A DNA stretch of 7,142 bases, from assembly GCA_964541895.1 (NCBI GenBank), contig CAZISM010000207.1, forward strand, positions 1 through 7,142. Reading direction: 5' to 3'. Made by a program: the position numbers and the translations under genes. Positions 1-6,090 of the stretch are shown in pieces (position 1 is the stretch's first letter; each line of letters starts with the position of its first letter). Source of the stretch: CAZISM01 sp964541895 (GTDB lineage: Bacteria; Zhuqueibacterota; Zhuqueibacteria; Residuimicrobiales; Residuimicrobiaceae). Below the pieces are notes generated by a model that ran no database searches, was not told the DNA's origin, and saw only the letters and a list, made by a program, of their open reading frames with translations.

Positions 1-16
1 GTTGATGGGATCTGTC

Positions 17-1075
17 ATGAAGAAACTTCAATGCGTGGTATTGGGTGCTACCGGTGTCGTCGGACAGCACTTTTTGCGTCTCTTGTCCAATCATCCGCTA
101 TTCCAGGTTGCGGCGGTCTGCGCCAGCGAAGGCCGCATCGGCCAGCGCCTGGGCGATGCGAAATCTCTGGTCGGCGACGGCATTCCGACCGAACTGGCCG
201 ATCTGACATTCGATCCCATGGAAGTCAAAGTGCTGAAGGCGAAAAAAGTGCAGGTGGCCTTTTCGGCATTGCCCGCCGATGTCGCCAAAGAGGTGGAGCG
301 GGACCTGGCACAGGCCGGCATCCATGTTTTCTCCAACGCCAGCGCCTATCGTATGGATGAGCAGGTGCCGATTCTGATTCCCGAAGTCAACCATCCCCAC
401 CTGGCGTTGGCCCGCGAACAGCTGCAAGACAGCAAAGGCTTTATCATAACGAACGCCAATTGCACGACCACAGGATTGACGCTGGCGTTGCTGCCGATCC
501 TGTCGCTGGGAATTAAAAAGCTGGTGGTGGCCAGTTATCAGGCCATCTCCGGCGCCGGCTATCCGGGTGTGCCCGCTATGGACATCAGCGGCAACGTTAT
601 TCCCTACATCGACGGTGAAGAGCCGAAAATGCTCAAGGAGTGCGCCAAAATTTTCGGCGTGGTGAACGGCACCACCATCAAGCCGGCCGACTGGGAAATT
701 CATGCCCATTGTGTTCGCGTGCCCACGCTCGTCGGTCATCTGATTTCTGTTCATGCGGAGGTCGAGACCGCCACCACCTTTGATGAAGTCAAAACCCGTT
801 TTGAAGAATATCAGCCTGATCGGCCGGTACAGGGATTGCCGACCGCTCCGGTCAAGCCGGTTCTGTTGACCCTGGATAAATATCGCCCGCAGCCCGCACG
901 CGACGTCATGCTGGGTGATCCGGTTCGGGCTCAGGGCATGGCGGTCACCGTCGGTCGACTGGAGGTGGATCGCCAGTTCATTCGCTTTATCACGCTTTCC
1001 AACAATCTGATCCGTGGTGCCGCCGGGGGATCGGTGCTGAACGCCGAACTGGCCAACCGCGAGGGATTATTATGA
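17..1075 (+). CDS. asd: Aspartate-semialdehyde dehydrogenase, archaeal/yeast type
   Basis: This enzyme reduces 4-aspartyl phosphate to L-aspartate 4-semialdehyde with NADPH in the cytosol. It is the second step of the aspartate pathway to lysine/diaminopimelate, threonine and methionine. From the ATG at 17 it has 352 residues. A Rossmann loop GATGVVG lies at residues 10-16. The catalytic cysteine is C149 in NANCTTTGL, and the stretch from QAISGAGYPGVPAMDI (175-190) through GEEPK (200-204) is typical of the family. The likely catalytic histidine is H241 in RVPTLVGH, and the conserved C-terminal LIRGAAGGSVLNAEL spans 331-345. These motifs fit the archaeal/fungal branch rather than the E. coli type. 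An in-frame ATG at 5 is an alternative start. I prefer 17 because it places the Rossmann strand at the usual distance and a weak GGGA lies at 7-10. The stop overlaps the kinase start (ATGA, 1072-1075), so translation is probably coupled. The family call is secure; the exact start is less so. Confidence 0.95.
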   Translation: MKKLQCVVLGATGVVGQHFLRLLSNHPLFQVAAVCASEGRIGQRLGDAKSLVGDGIPTELADLTFDPMEVKVLKAKKVQVAFSALPADVAKEVERDLAQAGIHVFSNASAYRMDEQVPILIPEVNHPHLALAREQLQDSKGFIITNANCTTTGLTLALLPILSLGIKKLVVASYQAISGAGYPGVPAMDISGNVIPYIDGEEPKMLKECAKIFGVVNGTTIKPADWEIHAHCVRVPTLVGHLISVHAEVETATTFDEVKTRFEEYQPDRPVQGLPTAPVKPVLLTLDKYRPQPARDVMLGDPVRAQGMAVTVGRLEVDRQFIRFITLSNNLIRGAAGGSVLNAELANREGLL

Positions 1076-2448
1076 TCGTTATGAAGGTGGGCGGATCTTC
1101 CTTACGCAGCACCGCTTCCCTGTTGCAGGTGACCGATATCATCGGCCAGGCGGCAGAGCCTGAGAAAATTGTTGTCCTCTCTGCCGTGAGTGGCGTCACC
1201 GATCATCTGTTCAAGAGCGCCAGAGAGGCGCTGCAGACCGAACGCCGCATTCGTCCTCTGCTGGACTATTTGCTCGAACTGCATCGCGAGCTGATACTCG
1301 GCGCCATCCAAAACAGTGAGCGCCGGCGTCATGCCATGGACGAGATCGATTATCTTCTTTCCCGCCTGGAAAAATTGCTGTTCGGCGTGGCCTATACCGG
1401 CGAATGCACGCAAAGAACCATGGATATGATCGTCTCCATGGGGGAGCGCATGGCCGTGCAGTTGCTGGCCGCCTGTCTGCAGGATAAAGGCTGGGAAGGG
1501 CTGGCTATGGATGCGGACAAGATCGACCTGGTCGCACACGGCGAGTTTGGCTACGGCAACGCCGATCTGGAGACGACCAGCCGAATGCTGCCGCACCACC
1601 TGCAGGATCCGCTGCGCCGCCACGCGATTCCGGTCATCACCGGTTTTTTCGGCCGCACCAGCGATGGCCACACCATCACCTTCGGCCGCGGCGGTACGGA
1701 TTACAGCGCCGCCATCATCGCCTATGCCATGGATTGTCAGGAACTGCAGATCTGGAAAGACGTGGATGGCTTTTTGACCGCTGCTCCGGATATGGTCGCC
1801 AACGCCAAACCGCTGGAATACCTGGCTTATGAAGAGGCTGCCGAGCTGTCCTATTTCGGCGCTTCCATTCTGCATCCGCGCACCGTGGAGCCGCTGGCGA
1901 AGAAAAGGATTCCGGCTGTCATCAAAAACACCTACAAGCCGGATGTGCCGGGCACGGTCGTCGGGCCGGACAAACATCAGCATGAAGAGATCATTAAAAG
2001 CGTGGTCGCCAATAAAAAAATCGGCGCCATCAGAATTCACGGCGCCAGCCTGGGGCAACAACTTGGATTTTTACGCATGGTGGTCTCCAGCCTCAGCGAC
2101 AACGGCATTAACATCATTTCCGTCATAACCGCGCAAACAGCCGTTAACCTGCTTCTGGATAAAAAGGACATCCCGGTCTGTGAAGAGATCCTGAAAAATC
2201 TGCACATTCCCTATATCGATCATATCGAGACCCTGTTCGATGTGGCGCTGGTCGGTGTGGTCGGCGAAGGGCTGGCTGAGACACGCGGCCTGGCGGCTCG
2301 CGTTTTTACGTCGGTGGCGGCGGCCGGCACCAATGTGGAGATGATCACCTCCGGCGCCTCGAAAGCGGCGCAGTATTTCATCATCAAAGAGAACCAGCTG
2401 CAGCAAACGGTGCAAGCGGTGCACGCCGAATTTTTTGGCAAGAATTGA
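1072..2448 (+). CDS. lysC: Aspartate kinase, monofunctional, with two ACT domains
   Basis: Aspartate kinase phosphorylates the side-chain carboxylate of L-aspartate with ATP, the committed first step of the aspartate family pathway. The 458 residues are a usual length for a monofunctional enzyme. No homoserine dehydrogenase domain is fused. The amino-acid kinase domain begins with KVGGSS (5-10) and contains LSAVSGVTD (36-44), SMGERMAVQLLA (122-133), GFFGRTSDG (191-199), TFGRGGTDYSAA (203-214), WKDVDGF (228-234) and YFGASILHPR (261-270). Two ACT domains follow at about 317-375 and 391-455; in this family they bind the feedback amino acid. Which amino acid inhibits this enzyme cannot be read from the sequence. 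The ATG at 1072 overlaps the asd stop and is preceded by GAGGGA at 1061-1066, five bases away. A second ATG three codons later is less likely. The operon partner makes the next enzyme of the pathway. I use lysC as a generic symbol. Confidence 0.95.
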   Translation: MIVMKVGGSSLRSTASLLQVTDIIGQAAEPEKIVVLSAVSGVTDHLFKSAREALQTERRIRPLLDYLLELHRELILGAIQNSERRRHAMDEIDYLLSRLEKLLFGVAYTGECTQRTMDMIVSMGERMAVQLLAACLQDKGWEGLAMDADKIDLVAHGEFGYGNADLETTSRMLPHHLQDPLRRHAIPVITGFFGRTSDGHTITFGRGGTDYSAAIIAYAMDCQELQIWKDVDGFLTAAPDMVANAKPLEYLAYEEAAELSYFGASILHPRTVEPLAKKRIPAVIKNTYKPDVPGTVVGPDKHQHEEIIKSVVANKKIGAIRIHGASLGQQLGFLRMVVSSLSDNGINIISVITAQTAVNLLLDKKDIPVCEEILKNLHIPYIDHIETLFDVALVGVVGEGLAETRGLAARVFTSVAAAGTNVEMITSGASKAAQYFIIKENQLQQTVQAVHAEFFGKN

Positions 2449-2471
2449 CACTCAAATAAAGGAATGTTAGC

Positions 2472-3716
2472 ATGGCTGATATCAAACTGCCCGTCATCAT
2501 ACATGGTCTGACCGGACGCATGGGACAGATCGCATTGCGCGCTCTGCAGACGATTGCTTCTGAAGGATGGTCCAAGCTGGACGGGGATGTGATCAAACCC
2601 GTTCCCATCGCGGTTGGCCGCAATCTGGAAAAGCTGCAAGCCGTGGCCAAACAGAAGGGCTGCGAACACTGTTTCGCCGATGTGCAGGAAGCGTATGCCT
2701 TTGCCTGCCGGATCAACCCGGACCATCAGCTGTATCACAATACGCTGTCCACCGGCATCCGCAAGGAACAGATGCTGCAGGTTCTGCCGTTGCTGAACTC
2801 GGCCACCACGGCTGTCTATTCCGAGAAACCGTTGGCCGGCAATTACGCCGATGGCCTGGCCATCGTGCAGGCGCTGGAAAAAGGCGGCTTTCATCATGGC
2901 GTGGTCCATCATATGCTCGCCACCCCGGCTGTGCTCAAGGCGATGGAGCTGATGCCGGAAATCAAACCCCTGCATGCGCAGATGCTGTTCGGCTACGAAG
3001 TCGGCTCCGGTCTTGGCGGCAATAAAGAGTTCTCCGGACAACGCCCCGATTTCAATTGGACCTTTGCCGAAGCCGGCGGCGGCATTATTCTCGATATGTG
3101 CCATGAAGGCTATCTGTCGAGAGGGCTCTTTGGTCCCACCAAACAACTTTCCGCGGTCGCACGCCTGCTGGTTCCGAAACGGGTCAGCACCGACGGGCAT
3201 ACCATCATCGACTGCGATGTGGAAGATTATGCCGCGTATCGCCGCGAACATGAAAACGGCATCGTCAATACCTCCATCTGGACCTGGTTCCGCCGCATCA
3301 ATTCCGAATTCGGGCCTCTGGAAATAACTGTAGAGGGTGAAAACGGCACTCTGGTATTCGGCCTCTACGGACTCAAGGTGCAATGGAAAGAAAAGGCGCC
3401 GGCGAATCGCTGGGAGCGCTCGGTGAGCGGGGAAAAAATCGAGTGGCGCGACTATTGGCAATACCTCGACCTCTCTTATCGCGATCCCTTCGCTCTCGAG
3501 CTGTCTGAATATCTGCTTACGATTTTTACCGGCACCCGCTATGCCAAAGACGCGGTTCATGCCTTGAACATCCTCGGCGAGGTGGAGGCGTTGTATGATA
3601 GCGCTGCCGCTAATGGGGCTGTCATCGCCCGCGAGCAGTTCTGGCAATACCCCAAAACGACGCCGCCGGATTGGCAGCCGGAACGACTGCAGGGAAAACT
3701 GTTACAGGTGGGTTGA
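2472..3716 (+). CDS. Gfo/Idh/MocA-family NAD(P)-dependent oxidoreductase, substrate unknown
   Basis: This is a 414-residue two-domain dehydrogenase. The N-terminal Rossmann fold starts with IIHGLTGRMGQ (9-19). The family signature EKP, with its conserved lysine, is at 118-120 (VYSEKPLAGN). The second domain has a GGGIILDMCHEGYL segment (202-215) that matches the GGG..xD..xH pattern carrying the family's active-site D (208) and H (211). Members oxidise or reduce sugars, cyclitols, amino sugars or other hydroxy/keto compounds. The exact reaction cannot be read here. The dinucleotide loop GLTGRMG resembles that of dihydrodipicolinate reductase (DapB). However, the protein is about 140 residues longer than DapB and lacks DapB's DAPSGTA signature, so I do not call it dapB. 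From memory, a Gfo/Idh subgroup with a GVTGRMG loop is often linked to DUF993 proteins, and this one may belong there. AAAGGA at 2458-2463 sits eight bases before the start. The stop overlaps the next start as TGATG, so the two are very likely co-translated partners. Confidence 0.85.
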   Translation: MADIKLPVIIHGLTGRMGQIALRALQTIASEGWSKLDGDVIKPVPIAVGRNLEKLQAVAKQKGCEHCFADVQEAYAFACRINPDHQLYHNTLSTGIRKEQMLQVLPLLNSATTAVYSEKPLAGNYADGLAIVQALEKGGFHHGVVHHMLATPAVLKAMELMPEIKPLHAQMLFGYEVGSGLGGNKEFSGQRPDFNWTFAEAGGGIILDMCHEGYLSRGLFGPTKQLSAVARLLVPKRVSTDGHTIIDCDVEDYAAYRREHENGIVNTSIWTWFRRINSEFGPLEITVEGENGTLVFGLYGLKVQWKEKAPANRWERSVSGEKIEWRDYWQYLDLSYRDPFALELSEYLLTIFTGTRYAKDAVHALNILGEVEALYDSAAANGAVIAREQFWQYPKTTPPDWQPERLQGKLLQVG

Positions 3717-4912
3717 TGACGCTCAAGCAGCCGAAAGAATTCACGCTGCAGGATGCTCAGGATCGCTATTGTCAAAAGGAAATTCTGGCCACCACAGCCA
3801 TGTATGGTCCCTGGACGCCGCAGGGAGAGTTCGACGCAGACAGCTACGACCATCTTGTGCGCCGCTGTCTCCTCTCCGGCAGCGTCCCGGCCACCAATGT
3901 GGATACCACCTGGGCCATCTATAATGACTGGTCCTTGACCAAAGAGCTGGTCTGGCGAACGGCGGCCGTTGCTACCGAGTTGTCCGCGGCCATTGCGCCG
4001 GACCGGCCTCTGCTGGTCGCCGGTTTGAACACCAACAACCTCGAGCTTGAACTCGATCAGGTAGCGGCCGAAATTCGCCGACAGATAGACGAGATCGATG
4101 CCGGTTTACGCGAGCGCGGCCTGACGTCGAGAATCCGCTACATGCCGGTGCCGGATAAAAGATTGTATCATGCCTCGCCGGCTGAAAAACGGGCGGCCAT
4201 CCGCGATCTCGGCCGGGTCATCGGCGATTATACCGACTATGGCTTTGTGTTTTTTGAACTCGATATCGGCATCCCCGGCTTTGGCTCCAACTATACGCTC
4301 GAGGAGCTGGCTGACATTTTCAGCCACACGCCGGAGATCCAGGAGTACAAAAGCGCCCTGATCACGCAAAAGGCGCTTTACTCCTGTGTATATGATTTTT
4401 GTGATGACCTGGCGCGCATCAAGTTGATCGAGGACATCGCGCCCCGGCGGATCCAGTTCTCCACCGGCAACGACTGGTTCATTCACCTGGCCCGCATGGG
4501 TCGACATATCGATCGGCACGGCTATCTTCTCGGTGCTTCGCAGATCAGCGTCGACCTGTTCAAGTTATGGCGGGAGTTTGTTCAGGCCGGCAAACCCTGT
4601 GCCCTGGCCCTGGAGCAGGATCTGCAGGCCGCGGCCAAGGATTTCTGGACGCCCGGCAACGTCGGCATCTATCGCCATTTCGTCGCCATCTTTCTGGCTG
4701 TGACCGGCCAGATTGCCCATCCGCTACCACATCCCCGCTGCGACAACCGTTATATCGTCCAGCCTGATGACTATTTTCTGGCTATTAAACATGCTCTCAG
4801 ATTGGGACTGCTGGATGCGGCGGATCTGGTCTCTCTGGTGCGTGCGTTTGTTCCCGGCTGGGCTGGTGAGAGTGAGGCTGCTATCCGGCGCCGGACCGCT
4901 TTTCTGAATTAA
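3716..4912 (+). CDS. Divergent dihydrodipicolinate synthase-superfamily (DUF993-like) TIM-barrel aldolase, function unknown
   Basis: This 398-residue protein is distantly similar to the DHDPS/N-acetylneuraminate lyase class I aldolases. The best match is GIPGFGSNYTLEELADIF...EIQEYKSAL (185-215), which parallels the family's 'YNVPSRTG...IIGIKEA' segment. K212 is then the candidate Schiff-base lysine. FSTGND (248-253) parallels the SGDD strand, and GASQIS (273-278) parallels GVISVTAN. It is about 100 residues longer than ordinary DHDPS (about 290-300). At the pyruvate-binding GTTGE position it has SVPATNVDTTW (56-66) instead, so the substrate may not be pyruvate. The arrangement around 51-75 also resembles DUF993 proteins as I remember them. 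The ATG at 3716 overlaps the upstream TGA, with AGGTG at 3706-3710 five bases away. An in-frame earlier start at 3671 lies inside the upstream gene and is unnecessary. Context suggests a C-C bond making or breaking step paired with the preceding dehydrogenase. The fold call is moderately sure; the reaction is unknown. Confidence 0.7.
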   Translation: MTLKQPKEFTLQDAQDRYCQKEILATTAMYGPWTPQGEFDADSYDHLVRRCLLSGSVPATNVDTTWAIYNDWSLTKELVWRTAAVATELSAAIAPDRPLLVAGLNTNNLELELDQVAAEIRRQIDEIDAGLRERGLTSRIRYMPVPDKRLYHASPAEKRAAIRDLGRVIGDYTDYGFVFFELDIGIPGFGSNYTLEELADIFSHTPEIQEYKSALITQKALYSCVYDFCDDLARIKLIEDIAPRRIQFSTGNDWFIHLARMGRHIDRHGYLLGASQISVDLFKLWREFVQAGKPCALALEQDLQAAAKDFWTPGNVGIYRHFVAIFLAVTGQIAHPLPHPRCDNRYIVQPDDYFLAIKHALRLGLLDAADLVSLVRAFVPGWAGESEAAIRRRTAFLN

Positions 4913-4943
4913 GCAGGAGCTTTGGCAGGCAGGAAGGGAGGGA

Positions 4944-5297
4944 TCATTTCCCTTTGGCGGTAAAGTCTTTAAGCCATAAAATGAGCACAATACCGGCGAA
5001 AATAGAGAGGGCGATACCCCATAAAAATCCGTCCACCCAGTCCGTGCCTTTGTTGTCCACAAAATGGCGGCGGATAAAAACGTCCAGGTTTACCTGGTCC
5101 AAAAAAATGATAACCTTGCCCATGTAAAGAACATAGGTGCGGAAAAACATCACCGTAAACGCCAGCAGCACCACTTTGCGAAACATGGCCACCAACGGCC
5201 AGTTGTAGCGGATCAGCACCACCCACACCAGAAAAGCGCCGCCGGTTACGAAAAGCTCAAAGTTTTTTAATATCAGCTGTTTTATTTCGGGCGACAT
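4944..5297 (-). CDS. Small hypothetical membrane protein, three predicted membrane segments
   Basis: I do not recognise this 117-residue protein. Three hydrophobic stretches can be seen: about residues 15-30 (LFVTGGAFLVWVVLIR), 41-59 (KVVLLAFTVMFFRTYVLYM) and 88-109 (VDGFLWGIALSIFAGIVLILWL). They suggest an inner-membrane protein. The loop between the second and third segments (about 60-87) carries charged residues, including IRRHFVDNKGTDW. The C-terminus DFTAKGK is short and basic. There is no obvious cleavable signal peptide, and no catalytic motif is visible. GAGGTG (minus strand of 5303-5308) lies five bases before the ATG, which supports this start. The gene follows the 147-residue gene on the same strand after 67 bases, so the two are probably cotranscribed. 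Its 3' end points at the end of the asd operon, 31 bases away. Confidence 0.75.
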   Translation of the reverse strand: MSPEIKQLILKNFELFVTGGAFLVWVVLIRYNWPLVAMFRKVVLLAFTVMFFRTYVLYMGKVIIFLDQVNLDVFIRRHFVDNKGTDWVDGFLWGIALSIFAGIVLILWLKDFTAKGK

Positions 5298-5364
5298 GGT
5301 CGCACCTCGATCGTCAAGGAATAATGGGTAGTTGATCTCACCAGAGTCGCAGAGGTCGCCGCGA

Positions 5365-5808
5365 CTATTGTTCAGCTGTGGAGCTTTCCCGTCCGGAGGC
5401 TTTGAAATCGCCGAACGTCATCGCCACTTCGATCTGGAAAAAACGGTACAAATCGGACAACATGGTCGCGCTGTCGTCGTCGTTCGCCCGGCAGACGAGT
5501 TGGAGAGCGGCGAACTCGGTTTTAACCACGTCGTTGTCATCCCCGCCGGACAATTTGACTTTTTTCTGTTTGATGTTGAACGGTTTGAGCGTCACCGCTT
5601 TTATTTCGTATTCTTCGCCGGTCAACCGGTCCATCAGCGAGACCTGCACCAGCCCGCGGACCATGTTGCGGAACAGTTCGCCGACCTGTTTGCTGTCATC
5701 CAGTTCCGCTTCCACCTGCAACACCACCTGATGGATGAGTTGATCGTTTTCGTCTTTGTCTTCAGCGGGCCAGTACTTTTTGATCACGGCCTTGTCCAAA
5801 ACCAGCAT
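5365..5808 (-). CDS. Hypothetical acidic soluble protein (147 aa)
   Basis: I do not recognise this protein. From the ATG at 5808 it has 147 residues, no membrane segment and no signal peptide, and it is rich in Asp and Glu. Acidic clusters include AEDKDEND (15-22) and GGDDND (88-93). The centre alternates hydrophobic and charged residues (QVSLMDRLTGEEYEIKAVTL, 55-74), as in a beta-rich fold, and the end LSDLYRFFQIEVAMTFGDF (118-135) could be helical. A TTG two codons upstream (5814) is possible, but AGGAG (minus strand of 5818-5822) would then be only three bases away. The ATG at 5808 has a nine-base spacing and is preferred. The gene is transcribed divergently from the nuclease gene and leads the 117-residue membrane protein gene. 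A partnership with that membrane protein is only inferred from position. A longer reading frame on the opposite strand has the His/Phe/Gln-rich look of an antisense shadow. Confidence 0.65.
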   Translation of the reverse strand: MLVLDKAVIKKYWPAEDKDENDQLIHQVVLQVEAELDDSKQVGELFRNMVRGLVQVSLMDRLTGEEYEIKAVTLKPFNIKQKKVKLSGGDDNDVVKTEFAALQLVCRANDDDSATMLSDLYRFFQIEVAMTFGDFKASGRESSTAEQ

Positions 5809-5817
5809 GCGCAATAG

Positions 5818-5822
5818 CTCCT
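5818..5822 (-). promoter_or_regulatory. Shine-Dalgarno site that decides the start of the 147-aa gene
   Basis: On the minus strand these bases read AGGAG. They lie nine bases before the ATG at 5808 but only three before the TTG at 5814, which favours the ATG as the start codon. Confidence 0.6.
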
Positions 5823-5886
5823 GTGTAAAGAGAATCAGGATGTACGGAACGGGCCCGGCGTGGCTCGTCCAGACTGTCCCAAATCA

Positions 5887-5914
5887 ATGTTATATTTGAC
5901 GGTAACTTACACAA
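5887..5914 (-). promoter_or_regulatory. Weak candidate promoter for the two minus-strand genes
   Basis: On the minus strand TTGTGT (5909-5914) and TAACAT (5887-5892) are separated by 16 bases. Each box deviates from the sigma-70 consensus, and the spacing is one base short of ideal. It is the best candidate I found in the right place and would give a leader of about 70 bases before the ATG at 5808. It is uncertain. Confidence 0.3.
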
Positions 5915-6004
5915 TTCTCGTCTGTAAAGCAAGATACTTTTTCCTCGCTGACGCCCAGTCCGTCGAACAGGCCGATCGCTGAGCCGGCGTGTGAAAAATA
6001 GAGC

Positions 6005-6033
6005 TTGACATATAGGTAACTTTTGCTTAAAAT
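6005..6033 (+). promoter_or_regulatory. Strong sigma-70-type promoter for the bifunctional nuclease gene
   Basis: A perfect -35 box TTGACA (6005-6010) is followed, after exactly 17 bases, by TAAAAT (6028-6033), which matches the -10 consensus at five of six positions. Transcription should start near 6040, giving a leader of about 50 bases. The site faces the gene starting at 6091 and lies in locally AT-rich DNA. Confidence 0.75.
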
Positions 6034-6074
6034 ATCATAGCTTTCAATACTGCTTTACACTGGGGTGATGAGGC

Positions 6075-6082
6075 AAAGGAGG
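6075..6082 (+). promoter_or_regulatory. Strong Shine-Dalgarno site of the bifunctional nuclease gene
   Basis: AAAGGAGG is close to a full anti-16S complement and lies eight bases before the ATG at 6091. With the near-consensus promoter upstream it suggests efficient expression. Confidence 0.8.
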
Positions 6083-6090
6083 TTAGGGTT

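Noticed and set aside
98..754. 218-codon minus-strand open frame opposite asd
   Set aside because: It is an antisense shadow of a clear Asd gene.
1102..2061. 319-codon minus-strand open frame opposite the aspartate kinase
   Set aside because: Kinase motifs on the plus strand are unmistakable and the minus translation resembles no family.
2449..2471. Possible internal promoter or terminator between the kinase and the oxidoreductase
   Set aside because: The 23 bases hold a ribosome binding site and no hairpin or promoter boxes, so the four genes read as one operon.
2220..3647. 475-codon minus-strand open frame opposite the Gfo/Idh gene and the end of the kinase gene
   Set aside because: The plus strand carries recognisable families with ribosome binding sites throughout. 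The minus frame spans two genes, has low-complexity His/Gln/Phe-rich composition, and is explained by the GC-biased codon use of the real genes.
2472..3716. Assignment of the Gfo/Idh gene as dapB
   Set aside because: The loop is DapB-like, but the length of 414 residues, the EKP signature and the absence of DAPSGTA argue against it.
3716..4912. Assignment of the TIM-barrel gene as dapA
   Set aside because: The GTTGE motif is absent, the length is about 398 rather than about 295 residues, and similarity is limited to the lysine and later barrel segments.
4934..4954. Possible hairpin AAGGGA/TCCCTT between the two convergent operons
   Set aside because: The six-base stem has a nine-base loop and no T-tract on either strand, and it overlaps the end of the minus-strand gene. 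It is too weak to call a terminator, so I see no intrinsic terminator for either operon in the 31-base gap.
5332..5817. 161-codon plus-strand open frame opposite the 147-residue minus-strand gene
   Set aside because: It needs a TTG start without a good ribosome binding site, and its translation is His/Phe/Val/Gln-rich like an antisense shadow. The minus frame has an AGGAG site, an ATG and more natural composition. The choice of strand is likely but not proven.
5887..5982. 31-codon plus-strand frame starting at an ATG in the divergent intergenic region
   Set aside because: It has no ribosome binding site, overlaps candidate promoter elements, and its translation shows no recognisable pattern.
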